A stretch of DNA of 64,000 nucleotides from Nothophaeocryptopus gaeumannii (Eukaryota; Ascomycota; Dothideomycetes; Mycosphaerellales; Mycosphaerellaceae), in contig JASISA010000026.1 in NCBI GenBank assembly GCA_031771865.1, positions 868,001-932,000 on the forward strand, written 5' to 3'. The translations under genes and the position numbers were made by a program. This document shows positions 21,522-30,960 of this stretch, one piece after another. Every line of letters begins with the position of its first letter. Position 1 is the stretch's first letter. Below the pieces are notes generated by a model. It did not search any database. It was not told the origin of the DNA and worked only from the letters and a program-made list of their open reading frames with translations.

Positions 21522-22046
21522 CTAGATGTGCAGAGCCTGAGCCTCTTCCAAACTCACATATTTCTTCAAGTTTGGCGAACACCCTCGGTATAAGCAATCA
21601 AGGCAAGCTTTTAGGGTCTTGACACTTATTGGAAGCTTCCTCTTAGAGAGCTCGGTGTTGAACTCGAGAAGCATCGAAGCCACCTGGGGCACTACATTGT
21701 CATGAAGACCTCACTCCATCTCCGCTGTGACTTTGCCAAGATCTTCGCGCCACACACTCAACATGCCGTATACAACGTTCGTGAGATGTCGTACGTAGTG
21801 CTCGGGCAGCGTCTCGAGCCATTTGAGCCCCAACTCCCTGTCTGTGAATACAAAAGTGCTGCGCGAGTAGTAGTACTTCGTGGAATAAGATTGAGCCCAA
21901 GAACTAGCGTTGCTTTCAATCGGAGGTCTGTACCAGCGATCGACGAAGACATGGTCAAAGGTCATGTGGTTGAGATGCGCAAGCTCGAAGATGTCGTGCT
22001 GAAGCTCTTGTGGGAGAGCGCTGATTCGGAGGTTGGTGTCATTCAT
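21522..22046 (-). pseudogene. 2EXR-like paralog P3 with one in-frame TGA
   Basis: From ATG 22046 (MNDTNLRISALPQELQHDIF) the frame runs 175 codons to TAG 21522, the same length as P2, broken only by TGA at 21711-21713. Before the stop: KYYYSRSTFVFTD and LPEHYVRHLTNVV; after it: LKACLDCLYRGCSPNLKKYV, which aligns with the C-terminus of P2. Thus the reading frame is kept through the stop. A C-to-T change of CGA would explain it. An alternative is a 72-nt intron (21684-21755, GTGTGG...CCCCAG with CATGAC inside) that would remove the stop in frame; its donor is weak. Stopped translation would give 111 aa. Confidence 0.6.
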
Positions 22047-22341
22047 CCTGCGGCTGGCTTCGACCAGCTCAAGTAGATCAGAAGCCGTCAATGGTTGTGC
22101 TCGTGCTGTAGAGTATTACAGGTTCAACCGATCTATCATTGTTCAGAGGTGGAGGAGTCGTTTGTAGTCGTCCTCGCCGAAATGCCAGCGGCGATGAAAG
22201 CACGGAATCCGTTCCGCCGAAATGCCGAGCACTCTTCCTGCTTTCACAACCCTTAAGACATTATTGCCATCAACCACCTCCAATTGCTCCCTGTGTTTAG
22301 ACGTACTCGCTTCAAGGTTCTACTGTCCTACGGACCTAGAC

Positions 22342-22920
22342 ATGGCTGAGGGTTTCGCAAAGTTGCCCAACGAACTGCTCTTCCAGATCCTCCAATATCT
22401 TGAGCCGTACCACCTCTTCCACCACGTTCGACTCGTTGACCGCCGCCTCAGAACCTGTGTCGAAGACGTATTCACCAATGACATCCTCCCTCGCTTCCAG
22501 TTGGATCTCTTTATCTACGTAGAGGCGTTGCATACCGATACCATCAACGAGCCGAGCATCAATGTGGAGTTGAAGTTCAGGTACAGCCATAGACGCCCAG
22601 GCCACGACGGAGAGAGCCGGGGCCTTGCAATATGCGAGTTGATGAAGGCTGTTCCAGAGAACAGACGAGAAAGAGCTTTGCGCACATGGAAGGCTCTGGA
22701 GTCCTACGGAGCCGAGGGCATGGTCCTCAGAGTATGCCTGCCAGGCAAATATCTAGTGCCATTGCGGGGCAAAGAATGGTTCGCCTTCTCGAAGAGAACC
22801 GCAAGGAGCGATGCAACGCTGCAACTGGAGTGGAAGAAGCTCGCTGTGGCATACTTGAAAGAGGTCAAGGCATTCGATGATGCGAGTCTGGCACAGGGAC
22901 CACAATTCCCGCTTTACTGA
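22342..22920 (+). CDS. F-box protein
   Basis: Single-exon 192 aa from ATG 22342 (MAEGFAKLPNELLFQIL); an in-frame ATG at 22222 would add 40 residues. The N-terminal F-box reads LPNELLFQILQYLEPYHLFHHVRLVDRRLR. F-box proteins link substrates to SKP1 in SCF ubiquitin ligases. The remainder is charged and unrecognised, with a WKALESYGAEGMVLRV stretch. It is divergent from the P3/P2/P1 array. A short direct repeat (cgccgaaatgcc) occurs twice upstream, at about 22179 and 22216, the second covering the upstream ATG. Confidence 0.7.
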   Translation: MAEGFAKLPNELLFQILQYLEPYHLFHHVRLVDRRLRTCVEDVFTNDILPRFQLDLFIYVEALHTDTINEPSINVELKFRYSHRRPGHDGESRGLAICELMKAVPENRRERALRTWKALESYGAEGMVLRVCLPGKYLVPLRGKEWFAFSKRTARSDATLQLEWKKLAVAYLKEVKAFDDASLAQGPQFPLY

Positions 22921-23204
22921 GGCACTGAGTCCTGGTCAGTCATCGCTATCCACGGACATAGAGCACACTATGAGTGCCGGAACATGGCATAGTGTGCGAT
23001 GTGAAGTCTTCACCTCCACGCCCTACATGTCAAATCCGATGCGCATGATAACCTTGGCAGGGCTGGAAACTCAAGCTTCACGAATCCTGACAGACGTATG
23101 AATGCCGACACTTTCATCATCATTCATTTATCAATAGGACTGCAATCGATTATTATCTAAGCAGGAGTTACAACGTGCAACATTCCAGCAATAACAGAGC
23201 CACG

Positions 23205-24560
23205 ATGGTGGACTCGGAGAACCCAGTCCCAGTACTTTACCATCTCGCAAACGAGACAGAGCTTCAGCTTAAAGCGAAAGCCTATCTCGGAAACATTGGT
23301 GGCTCGTATCGGGACCAGATCATCCGTGGCAGCAAAGGACTCTACATCTATATTGGCTCGGGCCACAAGTTTCTAGACTGGACGAGCGGACAGATGTCGT
23401 GCTTACTTGGTCATGGACATCCTGAGATTGTACAAGTCATCGCAGATCACGCAGCATCTCTGGATCATCTCTTCAGCGGAATGGTGTCACCTCCGGCCAT
23501 CGCGCTCGCCGAGCGCCTATGCAGCAACCTCCCGTCTGGCCTTGATAAAGCCTTTTTCCTCTCAACAGGTGGTGAGAGCAACGAAGCCGCGATCAAGCTG
23601 GCCAAGACATACACTGGCAAATTCGAGATTGTTGGACTAGGAGCAAGCTGGCACGGCATGACGGCGCAGGCGTTGGGTGCACAGTACAAGTATGGCCGCA
23701 AAGGGCATGGTCCTGGTATGCCTGGGATGTTCGCCTTGCCTGCTCCAAGTGCTTATCGGTCCGTGTTTCGCCATGCGCATGACGGCTCATACGACTGGGA
23801 AACAGAGATGATGCATGGCTGGACGATGATCGACATGCAGTCTTGTGGCTCACTCGCGGCATGCATCGTCGAATGTATCCAGTCCTCTGCGGGTATGCAT
23901 GTCTTGCCAGAAGGTTACTTAAGAACACTCAAGCGAGAGTGCGAGAAGAGAGGGATGCTTCTGATAGTCGACGAAGCTTAGACCGGCATTGGACGAAGTG
24001 GAGATCTCTTGGCTATCATGCATGAGAGCGTCGTGCCCGACATCGTCACACTGAGCAAGACACTCGGCAATGGACTGCCGCTGAGTGCGGTGGTCACCAG
24101 TACGGAGATCGATCGAGTGTGTGCCGAGAGAGGCTTCAGCATGTATACGACTCACGCCAACGATCCTCTGCCATGCGCAGTTGGTGACAAAGTACTTGAG
24201 ATTGTACTCCGCGACAATCTCGTCGAGAACTCACGCCGCATGGGCCAAGTCCTGCTCGCGGGACTTCGAGAGCTGCAAACCAAATACGGTTGCATCGGTG
24301 ACGTGCGAGGCCGTGGTCTTATGGCTGGTGTAGAGCTTGTCGTCGACAGAGGAACCAAAGAGGCGGCTATTGACGTTGGACGGGCTGTGGCAGAGAAGGC
24401 CTTCAGTCTTGGACTATGGGCTAATCTGAGCAGCGACTCCTACTTCAGCGGTGCCCTGAGGATCGCGCCGCCCATTGTTTCCGCGGAGAGTGAGATTCGA
24501 GGGGGTCTGCGGATCCTCGAAGAAGCCTTTGCAACGACTCCGGGGACACAGCCTCTATAG
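23205..24560 (+). pseudogene. 2,2-dialkylglycine decarboxylase-like class III aminotransferase with one in-frame TAG
   Basis: A single intronless frame of 452 codons from ATG 23205 to TAG 24558, interrupted only at codon 259 (TAG 23979-23981). The family uses PLP; the closest match I can recall is dialkylglycine decarboxylase, which decarboxylates 2-methylalanine-type amino acids and transaminates pyruvate. Seen: STGGESNEAAIKLAK, the invariant DEA-Q-TGIGRSG motif in which the Q codon is TAG, SKTLGNGLPLSAVVTS with the PLP-binding Lys at about codon 285, YTTHANDPLPCAVG and DVRGRGLMAGVEL. CAG to TAG is one C-to-T change. A truncated product would lack the PLP lysine. Everything else looks functional, so inactivation is recent or the stop is bypassed. 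Confidence 0.88.
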
Positions 24561-25206
24561 CATGGTAAAGGTGGCATCATAGCTAGCACGTCCTCATCTC
24601 TTTGTCTGCCTCTGAGGACTTTCCGGACGAACTGATGTGGAGCCTCCAAGAGTGGAGCTGGATCTGCGGTTGAATGTCGCGCACAGACGGGCTTCGTGCA
24701 ATCGGAACTTCGACAACCCAGTTTCGCCGCAGTTTCGCCGGTGAAGGCATTTTGCCTCCGAGTTTTCAAGGAGATTCTGCATGATTCAAAATTTCAAAGT
24801 GAAGTCGAAACAACGTACGATTTAGCATGGTGGCCCACCGATCCCGGCTCAACCGTGCGTCTGCCGGCCAAACTTTATAGTAGGCCCCATAGCCCGAGTG
24901 CCTTTATATGAGTACTGCTCTTTCATGCCATGCCATGCCATGCGTCCTCCACTGTCAATCGTACGGTTGCCTTCAGCTTCAGCGAGAACTTTTTTTGTAA
25001 CCAAGAGATCGCTCTCCGATCTCGATCCAAAGCCCCAGACGATTGGCTGCTTCAGCACGTTGTCTCCCTTGCGTGACCACCAGAATCGTCCCACTTTTAC
25101 CAGTGGCATGTTCTCCCGGCCAAGGTCTTGGAAGTCGCTCGTTTCTTATCAGATCATCAGATCTTCCGCCTTTCATGAACATACTTCCCTGTCGAGCTCT
25201 TCCACA
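24561..25206. other. Intergenic, promoter side of the AIF-like gene
   Basis: No gene seen. Contains a four-copy catgc repeat at 24924-24943. Confidence 0.4.
24924..24943. repeat. Four tandem copies of catgc
   Basis: Perfect 5-bp microsatellite, four units, about 260 bp upstream of the AIF-like start codon. Confidence 0.85.
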
Positions 25207-26565
25207 ATGACCGTTGACAGCCAACAACCACCTATTCGAGTCCTCGTTGCGGGCGGCGCTTACGGCGGAGTGTCTTTTGTCGTCAACTTCTTGGATCTAT
25301 GTGCCGGCAAACCGGCAAGAGCAGACTATGAGACGGAGGAGCTTTCGGCCGAGGCACAGAAAGGTGTCCACGTGGAGATCAACATCGTTGATGAGCGAGA
25401 TGGATACCGTATGTTTCAGAGCAGTATACAAGTTGTCACTGACTAATGCTTTACAGTCCACTTGATCGGGTCGCCACTTGCTTTCGCTTCCACTGACTAC
25501 GCTGAATCCGCATGGGTCAAGTTTGACGACATTGCTGCTTTACAACATCCAAATGTACGAATCACCCAAGGGACTCTGACGAATGTTGATACGGATCGTA
25601 TGATTGCTCAAGTCATGAACAAGACAACTGGAGAAATGTCTGAGCTTCCATACGACTACTTCCTTGCCGCTACTGGACTTCGAAGAGTATGGCCTGTCGT
25701 ACCACAAAGCTTGACCAGGAAGCAGTACCTTCAAGAGTGCGGAGAACATGTCCATTCCGTCAAGAACGCCAGCGAAGGCGTCGTGGTAATTGGAGGTGGT
25801 GCCGTGGGAATCGAAATGGCAGCTGAACTCAAAGCTGTCGAACCGTCAACGAAAGTCACTCTGATTCAATCGCGGGATCGATTACTCTCAGCTGAGCCGT
25901 TGCCGGACGAGGTTGCTGCAGCCGCTCTTGAATGTCTCCAGGAACTAGGCGTCGAGGTCATGCTTGGTAAAGGCCGCGTCCAAGGCATTTCGACAACAGA
26001 GACTGCAGATGGCAAGCCAGTTCAAAAGTTGACTTTGCAGGACGGATCGCATCTCACAGCTTCGCACGTCATCAGCGCCGTCTCCCGACAGACACCCTCA
26101 ACAGAATACCTTCCTCCATCAGTCCTCGACAAAGACGGCCTCGTCAAAGTCAACAACCAGCTCCGCTTCCTCAGTGGCGCAAAGAATCACGATCGACATT
26201 TCGCGATTGGCGATATCGCCGCTTGGTCTGGCATCAAGCGGTGCAGCGCAGCGATGCATATGGGTGCCAAGACGGCGCAGAGTGTCCACAGTCAAATCAT
26301 GCATGACACCAAGGGAGAGGAGCTAAATATTCAAGAGTGGCCGGCAATGCCGGCGATGATCGCCTTGGCTTGTGGGAAGAAGGCGGTTGTTTATGATCCG
26401 ACTGGTGGGACGAGGTATGGTGAGGAGCAGCTGAAGACTTTCTTTTCGGACGATTTGTGGCTTAAAGGTATGTTCGATACGTGTGAGTGAGGGGAGTTCG
26501 AATCTCGCTGACCAATTTTCACAGGTTGCTGGAACCACATGAAGCTCTCTGAGGGCTGGTCATGA
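25207..26565 (+). CDS. AIF/AMID-like FAD-dependent oxidoreductase
   Basis: Three exons: 25207-25408, 25457-26467 and 26525-26565; introns of 48 bp (GTATGT...CTAAT...TTACAG) and 57 bp (GTATGT...CTGAC...TCACAG). Product 417 aa. Seen: N-terminal FAD motif VLVAGGAYGGVS, then HLIGSPLAFAS, a second dinucleotide site VVVIGGGAVGIEMAAEL at about residue 176, and HFAIGDIAAW near the end, the usual FAD-contact. This is the apoptosis-inducing-factor-like pyridine nucleotide-disulfide family; fungal members are quinone/NAD(P)H oxidoreductases in the cytosol or on mitochondria. The last exon adds CWNHMKLSEGWS. It follows the broken aminotransferase on the same strand, but nothing shows joint function. Confidence 0.9.
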
Positions 26566-26700
26566 AGTGTTGATTGTTGTGCAAGGCGCCTTGCATTCTG
26601 AAATTTGATCAAGCTACGATACAGCTGGCAGGTTGAGCTGCCCGATCGCGACAGAGAATCGAACGACATTCAGACAACATCAAACATCATCGTCGAGCAG

Positions 26701-27172
26701 CTACAGATCAATGTTACTGGCCGGACGATCAATGTCAGCTCGCCAATGGTGCTTGTTGACCGGGTCTCTCCTGTACACATTGACTTCGAAAAACTTGTTG
26801 TGGGTGCTGCACTTGAAGTTTTTGAAGCTGACTACTTGTTAGTCCTAGCTCAATCCATCAATTTTGCTGCAGATTGACGACTTACGTGTTTAGCTTCTTG
26901 AAGTTAGCTTCAATCAGATCATGCTCGTTGACTTCAACGAACGGTCCGTCCTGGATCGCGGTGGGTGCAAAGTATCGTTTACACTCAACGGGACCGAAGT
27001 TGACTTGACGAACAAACTGGACTGCGAAAGGTGGATCGATCTCCGTCATATTGCCGGAATCGACTGCTTCTGCATTGCGAGCCCAGCTTATGAAGGCGTC
27101 GAATGTCGCTTCATGATCGAGCCGACGGGCTTTGTATGGCGAAAAGGAATTGCAACAGAAAACGTCAGCCAT
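26701..27172 (-). CDS. Spliced hypothetical protein, not recognised
   Basis: Two exons: 27172-26886 and 26827-26701; intron 26828-26885 has a consensus GTAAGT donor, a GGACTAAC branch site and TCAG. Product 137 aa (MADVFCCNSFSPYKARRL...). The splice joins the frame cleanly and the second exon reads TFKNFKCSTHNKFFEVNVYRR, a normal protein composition, which is why I prefer this to the equally long + strand ORF. There is no signal peptide and no known motif. The frame is open about 19 codons above the ATG, so an upstream exon is possible. It converges with the AIF-like gene. Confidence 0.5.
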
Positions 27173-27698
27173 TTCGAGGTTTGGCGAATTTTCACTGAAT
27201 GCTGAGGAATGTAGCTGGTGTCATTGCAGAAGTGATTCGTCAACATCTTTATGCCATTGACTTGATCGCTTTGATGATGTCTCATTGGCCAGGACTGACT
27301 TTGAGGCCTACCATTGAGCTGGCTTCCATATTGGGTAAGTCACCTCCAGTGGTATCTACAGGGTCTAGCATACTGATGACACTCAAACGCACTGTCACCT
27401 GCTCTACACAGCCTCTCATTGGTGCCAGCAATCGAAGTCTCTTCTCACGCTCCGGATCGGCAGAGTCGTATCAAGCGATGGCCGAGACGATAAAGGCATA
27501 CACTTTCCCACGGAACGCTCTACTCTCTTTCCTCACGGTTGGCGCCCAGTGGTGCTGCCGCGTTCACTCATTTGGTGCCCCAACTGTTTGATCTACTGGG
27601 TTTACCTTCACTGTCACGTTTACGTCCCGGCTGATTAATTTCGCATCTTTGAATTACCCTCCCGGCGGGCGACCCGTATCCTTTCAGTCCCTCTCTGA
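27173..27698. other. Intergenic or undetected 5' exons of the zinc-finger gene
   Basis: A + strand ATG-initiated frame (about 27274-27334, MMSHWPGLTLRPTIELA) ends at a GTAAGT donor at 27335, and a TACACAG acceptor occurs near 27411. These could be the missing 5' exons of the downstream zinc-finger gene, but I could not join them with a consistent frame. Confidence 0.3.
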
Positions 27699-28360
27699 GG
27701 GCCTTACATTCCAAGTAGCGACCCGCTAAGACCAGCTCAACGGGAACAGGAACAACACGATCACGATCCAGAATACCCGTTTGTTGATCCCAAGTGGCTC
27801 GACACTCGGTATGCTAGGCCTCAGCCCGAGCCTGCTGGACAGGACTTTGGAGATGCAATTCTTGATCAGCCGGATAATGTGTTGCGTTCTGGATTGAATA
27901 CCAACTATGATCGGTCTTTACCATCTGCCAACACAGGCGATGACGCGGGAGTAGGCAGTTCAAGCTCGCATACGCTTCTTCCACGAGTCGCACGAGGCGA
28001 TACGGACGTCTTTCAGCATCCGCTGCAGTGTCCACGTTGCTCGAAAGCCTTTGCGAAACGCCATCTCCTCAAGTCAGTAGACCAGGAGCTCTTCTCTCTT
28101 ACTCAAGCTGATCAGAGCCCAGCAAGCACATCAAATATCAACACGACAAGCCTCATCGATGTCGCTACGAAGGTTGCGAGCAATCTTTCGGACAACTCAA
28201 AGACTTGGATCGGCACTCCAACGCAGTTCACAGTAGTACTAGGAGGTTCTTCTGCCCGCATACAGAGTGCAAGTACTCATATGGCCAGGCCCGAGGCTTT
28301 GCTCGCAAGGACAACTTCATGAGACATTTGCAGAGTCAACATGAGAATCATGGTGTGTAG
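27699..28360 (+). CDS. Three-finger C2H2 zinc-finger protein, start unresolved
   Basis: The frame is open from 27699 (after TGA 27696) to the donor at 28073; intron 28073-28122 (GTCAGT...CCCAG); second exon 28123-28360. Splicing rebuilds three fingers: CPRCSKAFAKRHLLNKHIKYQH, CRYEGCEQSFGQLKDLDRH and CPHTECKYSYGQARGFARK followed by RHLQSQH. Without splicing the second and third fingers are lost. The N-terminal half is acidic and proline/glutamine-rich with no Met, so the start must lie in an upstream exon or has been lost. Likely a nuclear DNA-binding regulator; targets unknown. The stop follows HENHGV. Confidence 0.7.
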
Positions 28361-28879
28361 GAGATTGTAGGAGAGCGCTGTGTAGCTGACTGTCGAACAT
28401 AAGCCGTTGTCGCGAAAGACTTTGAAGCTCACCAGAGGTGAGTGTATTCTCATTGTTTTGCTTCGTCTATGAGAGAGTGGCTTTCAACGATCTCAGCGGC
28501 TTCGACAATATGGACTCTGGACGCAATCGATCTACTAAACCGAGGCGTTTGTCTCGAATCTGCCTTCGTTTCAAAGGTTCAAAGGTTCAAAGGTTCCTCC
28601 AATGAGCTTCATTATGAATGTCGTTGCATCGAACATTTCAAACGATACCCCAGGAAATGTCCTCCGAGCCTCAGAACGATCGACCGAGCTACCTTGCCTG
28701 CCGAGCTCAAAGTCAAGCCCGACACCCTCCATCAACAAGGATGTTGCTGTATACCGGCCTGCTATGAAACCTCAGAACAAGCTTCGTCACATCGTCCCTG
28801 AAGACTTTAAAACAACGTTTCGCACCTCGCCGGCATGGCGTCGCGAGCAACAGATTCTCAAGACACCCATGCTACGGAG
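28361..28879. other. Intergenic with a short tandem repeat
   Basis: Two overlapping + strand ORFs of about 110 codons lack motifs. Holds three perfect copies of tcaaaggt (28571-28594). The AA7 oxidase promoter presumably lies at the right end. Confidence 0.4.
28571..28594. repeat. Three tandem copies of an 8-bp unit
   Basis: Perfect tcaaaggt x3, about 290 bp upstream of the AA7 oxidase start. Confidence 0.85.
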
Positions 28880-30550
28880 ATGTCTCTGGTTACGTTTGTT
28901 GGGTCAACACCTAAGCTCTTACTCCTCTTTTCTTGTCTGAGTATGTTCTCGGCACCACATTCGTTTGCTTCATCTCTCAACGACGACATTTTCCAAAACG
29001 AAAACCACCGCAATGCCATGCTCCCGCGCCAACCAGGACAGCAAACAAGCCCACCACTTCCTCAAAATCTTCAAACCTGCCTCACCTCCACAACCCCAAA
29101 TCATACATTCCCTAATCCCAACCTCAATCCCAATACCCAATTACCTATCCGCTCTCAAAACACCAATTACAATTATCTACCTGCCGCAATCCTCTCGCCA
29201 ACCTCTCCTGAGCAAGTCTCTGCAATCATTCGCTGCGTAGCTCAAAACCAAGGGAAAACTAAGATTTCGAGCTTTAGCGGAGGCCATGGCTATGCCGCCT
29301 ATGCCCTTGGCGGCGCCGATGGGTTTGTAGTGATAGACGGGGATAATATGAAAGAGATAGAAATTGATGAAGGGCGGAGGGAGGTGAAGGTGGAGATGGG
29401 GGTTAAGTTGGGGCCGCTGGCGAAGGCCATTGGGGAGAAGGGGTTTGGATTGCCACATGGGACTTGTCCAAGTGTGGGGGTTATGGGACATGCTTTGGGA
29501 GGCGGATGGGGGTTTTCGAGTCGGTTGTGGGGATGGATGATGGATCGGATTGTTAGGATGGAGGTTGTGGATCCGGAGGGTGGGATTAGGGAGATTGGAG
29601 AGGGGATGGGAGATGAGGAATTATGGTGGGCGATGAGAGGTGCTGGGGCGAATAATTTTGGAGTCGTGACGAGTTTGACGTTGAAGTTGGCTGATGCGCC
29701 GAAGAAGGCGGTGAATTGGAAGTTTAATATGAAAAGTGGTGAGGACTGTGCGAAGACGTTGATGGCTTTCCAAGAGATGGGATTGAAGTATAGGACGGAC
29801 GATGCCCTGCCAGCGGAGTTTGGAGGGCAGATGTGGGTGTCTGGAGACGGCTCGGACGATAGGGATGCTTGTCGAATGACAGGTCAGTACCTTGGGCCGA
29901 TCGATGGGTATCGAAAAGTCGAGAAGCTGTTTAGCGACTTGTTGAGACGCCGAGGTGTGACACCACCAGCCTTCAATGCGACCGAGTTTCCGTCATGGGT
30001 TGATGCGCTCACAGATCTTATGGGCAACCTGGAATCACCGCCAAACGCAGTACCTTATTATGCCCAGTCTCTGGTAGACGACGGCTCGCCCGGCTACACT
30101 CTCGAGACAATCCGGCCCATCCTGACGGCAACCCAGAAAACTCACAACGTAAATCGACTCGACACCGGCACATCCATCTCCTTCGACCTGAATGGCCCCA
30201 TGGCTCTCACAAACGGCGAGCAGCCCTATGGTCCATCCTGCCTTGCCGATGCCGGAAACCGAAAAGCTCTCTTCTTGTCCCAAATATACACTTGGGGATA
30301 CCCAGGCTTCAACGAAGCAGCAGGCCAAGCAGCTGTCAATGCCGCTGTCGATGGCATCAATCAAGCTGTTCGAAATGTCAACTCGCATGAAGGCGCATGG
30401 CATGCGTACGTCAATTATCTTGATCCGAGATTGAAAGATTGGGCGAGGATGTACTATGGAGAGACAGCGCTTCGAAAGTTGAAGGCGATCAAGCAGAGAG
30501 TAGATCCGATGAACATCTTTGATTATCCGCAGGGCTTGGCGCATGCATAA
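28880..30550 (+). CDS. Secreted AA7-type FAD oxidase (berberine-bridge-enzyme-like)
   Basis: Intronless 556 aa. The chosen ATG 28880 puts a signal peptide (KLLLLFSCLSMFSAPHSFA) near the N-terminus; ATG 28835 in frame would add 15 residues before it. Seen: an FAD-binding PCMH domain with SGGHGYAAYALGG (His at about residue 136) and GTCPSVGVMGHALGGGWGF (Cys at about residue 196). These are the two residues that carry bicovalent FAD in glucooligosaccharide-oxidase/BBE enzymes. Also RGAGANNFGVVTSLTLKL, and at the C-terminus the berberine-bridge motif YVNYLDPRL and LKAIKQRVDPMNIF. Known members oxidise oligosaccharides or alkaloid/phenolic substrates; this substrate is unknown. A relic of the same family lies at 55.2 kb. 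Confidence 0.92.
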   Translation: MSLVTFVGSTPKLLLLFSCLSMFSAPHSFASSLNDDIFQNENHRNAMLPRQPGQQTSPPLPQNLQTCLTSTTPNHTFPNPNLNPNTQLPIRSQNTNYNYLPAAILSPTSPEQVSAIIRCVAQNQGKTKISSFSGGHGYAAYALGGADGFVVIDGDNMKEIEIDEGRREVKVEMGVKLGPLAKAIGEKGFGLPHGTCPSVGVMGHALGGGWGFSSRLWGWMMDRIVRMEVVDPEGGIREIGEGMGDEELWWAMRGAGANNFGVVTSLTLKLADAPKKAVNWKFNMKSGEDCAKTLMAFQEMGLKYRTDDALPAEFGGQMWVSGDGSDDRDACRMTGQYLGPIDGYRKVEKLFSDLLRRRGVTPPAFNATEFPSWVDALTDLMGNLESPPNAVPYYAQSLVDDGSPGYTLETIRPILTATQKTHNVNRLDTGTSISFDLNGPMALTNGEQPYGPSCLADAGNRKALFLSQIYTWGYPGFNEAAGQAAVNAAVDGINQAVRNVNSHEGAWHAYVNYLDPRLKDWARMYYGETALRKLKAIKQRVDPMNIFDYPQGLAHA

Positions 30551-30960
30551 TGCAGACTCGTCAGGCAATATGAGGTGTATTCCAGTCTCAGACTCTCAGT
30601 GTTAGCTCAACGCCTTGTACTTACGTGGAGAGGCTGGTCTCAGTTTCCAATAGACCTCTTCTGTCTCGCGGACTATCGCGCATTGAGGCCCACTGTAGCT
30701 GGATCAGAGTGGTAAACCCATACAATGCAAAGCATGTGATAATGCGGCAGTCGTGATGAAGCGAAGACTGCCCAGTAAGTGAATAAGCGGGTGTTGACGG
30801 CGCGAGATGGAGTGAGGGCGGAAAGGAAGCGTGAAAGACGTTCTGCCTCAGGCATTCCGGAGTTGTCGGTGTTTAGAGTCGTCCCTGAACATGTACCTCA
30901 ACTTTCGAGAAACATTCACTTACACATTCGCACGCCCGTCACGGGCATCTCCTGCCCAAC
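30551..30960. other. Intergenic, no gene recognised
   Basis: 410 bp between the AA7 oxidase and the SDR gene on the same strand; only short motif-free ORFs. Confidence 0.4.

Noticed and set aside
26468..26524. T-loop-like gttcgaatc in the AIF gene, possibly a tRNA
   Set aside because: It lies inside a well-formed intron and no acceptor stem, A box or anticodon arm can be formed around it.
26921..27205. + strand ORF opposite the spliced 137-residue gene
   Set aside because: The minus strand has ideal splice signals and a consistent second exon; the + ORF has neither motif nor splice support.
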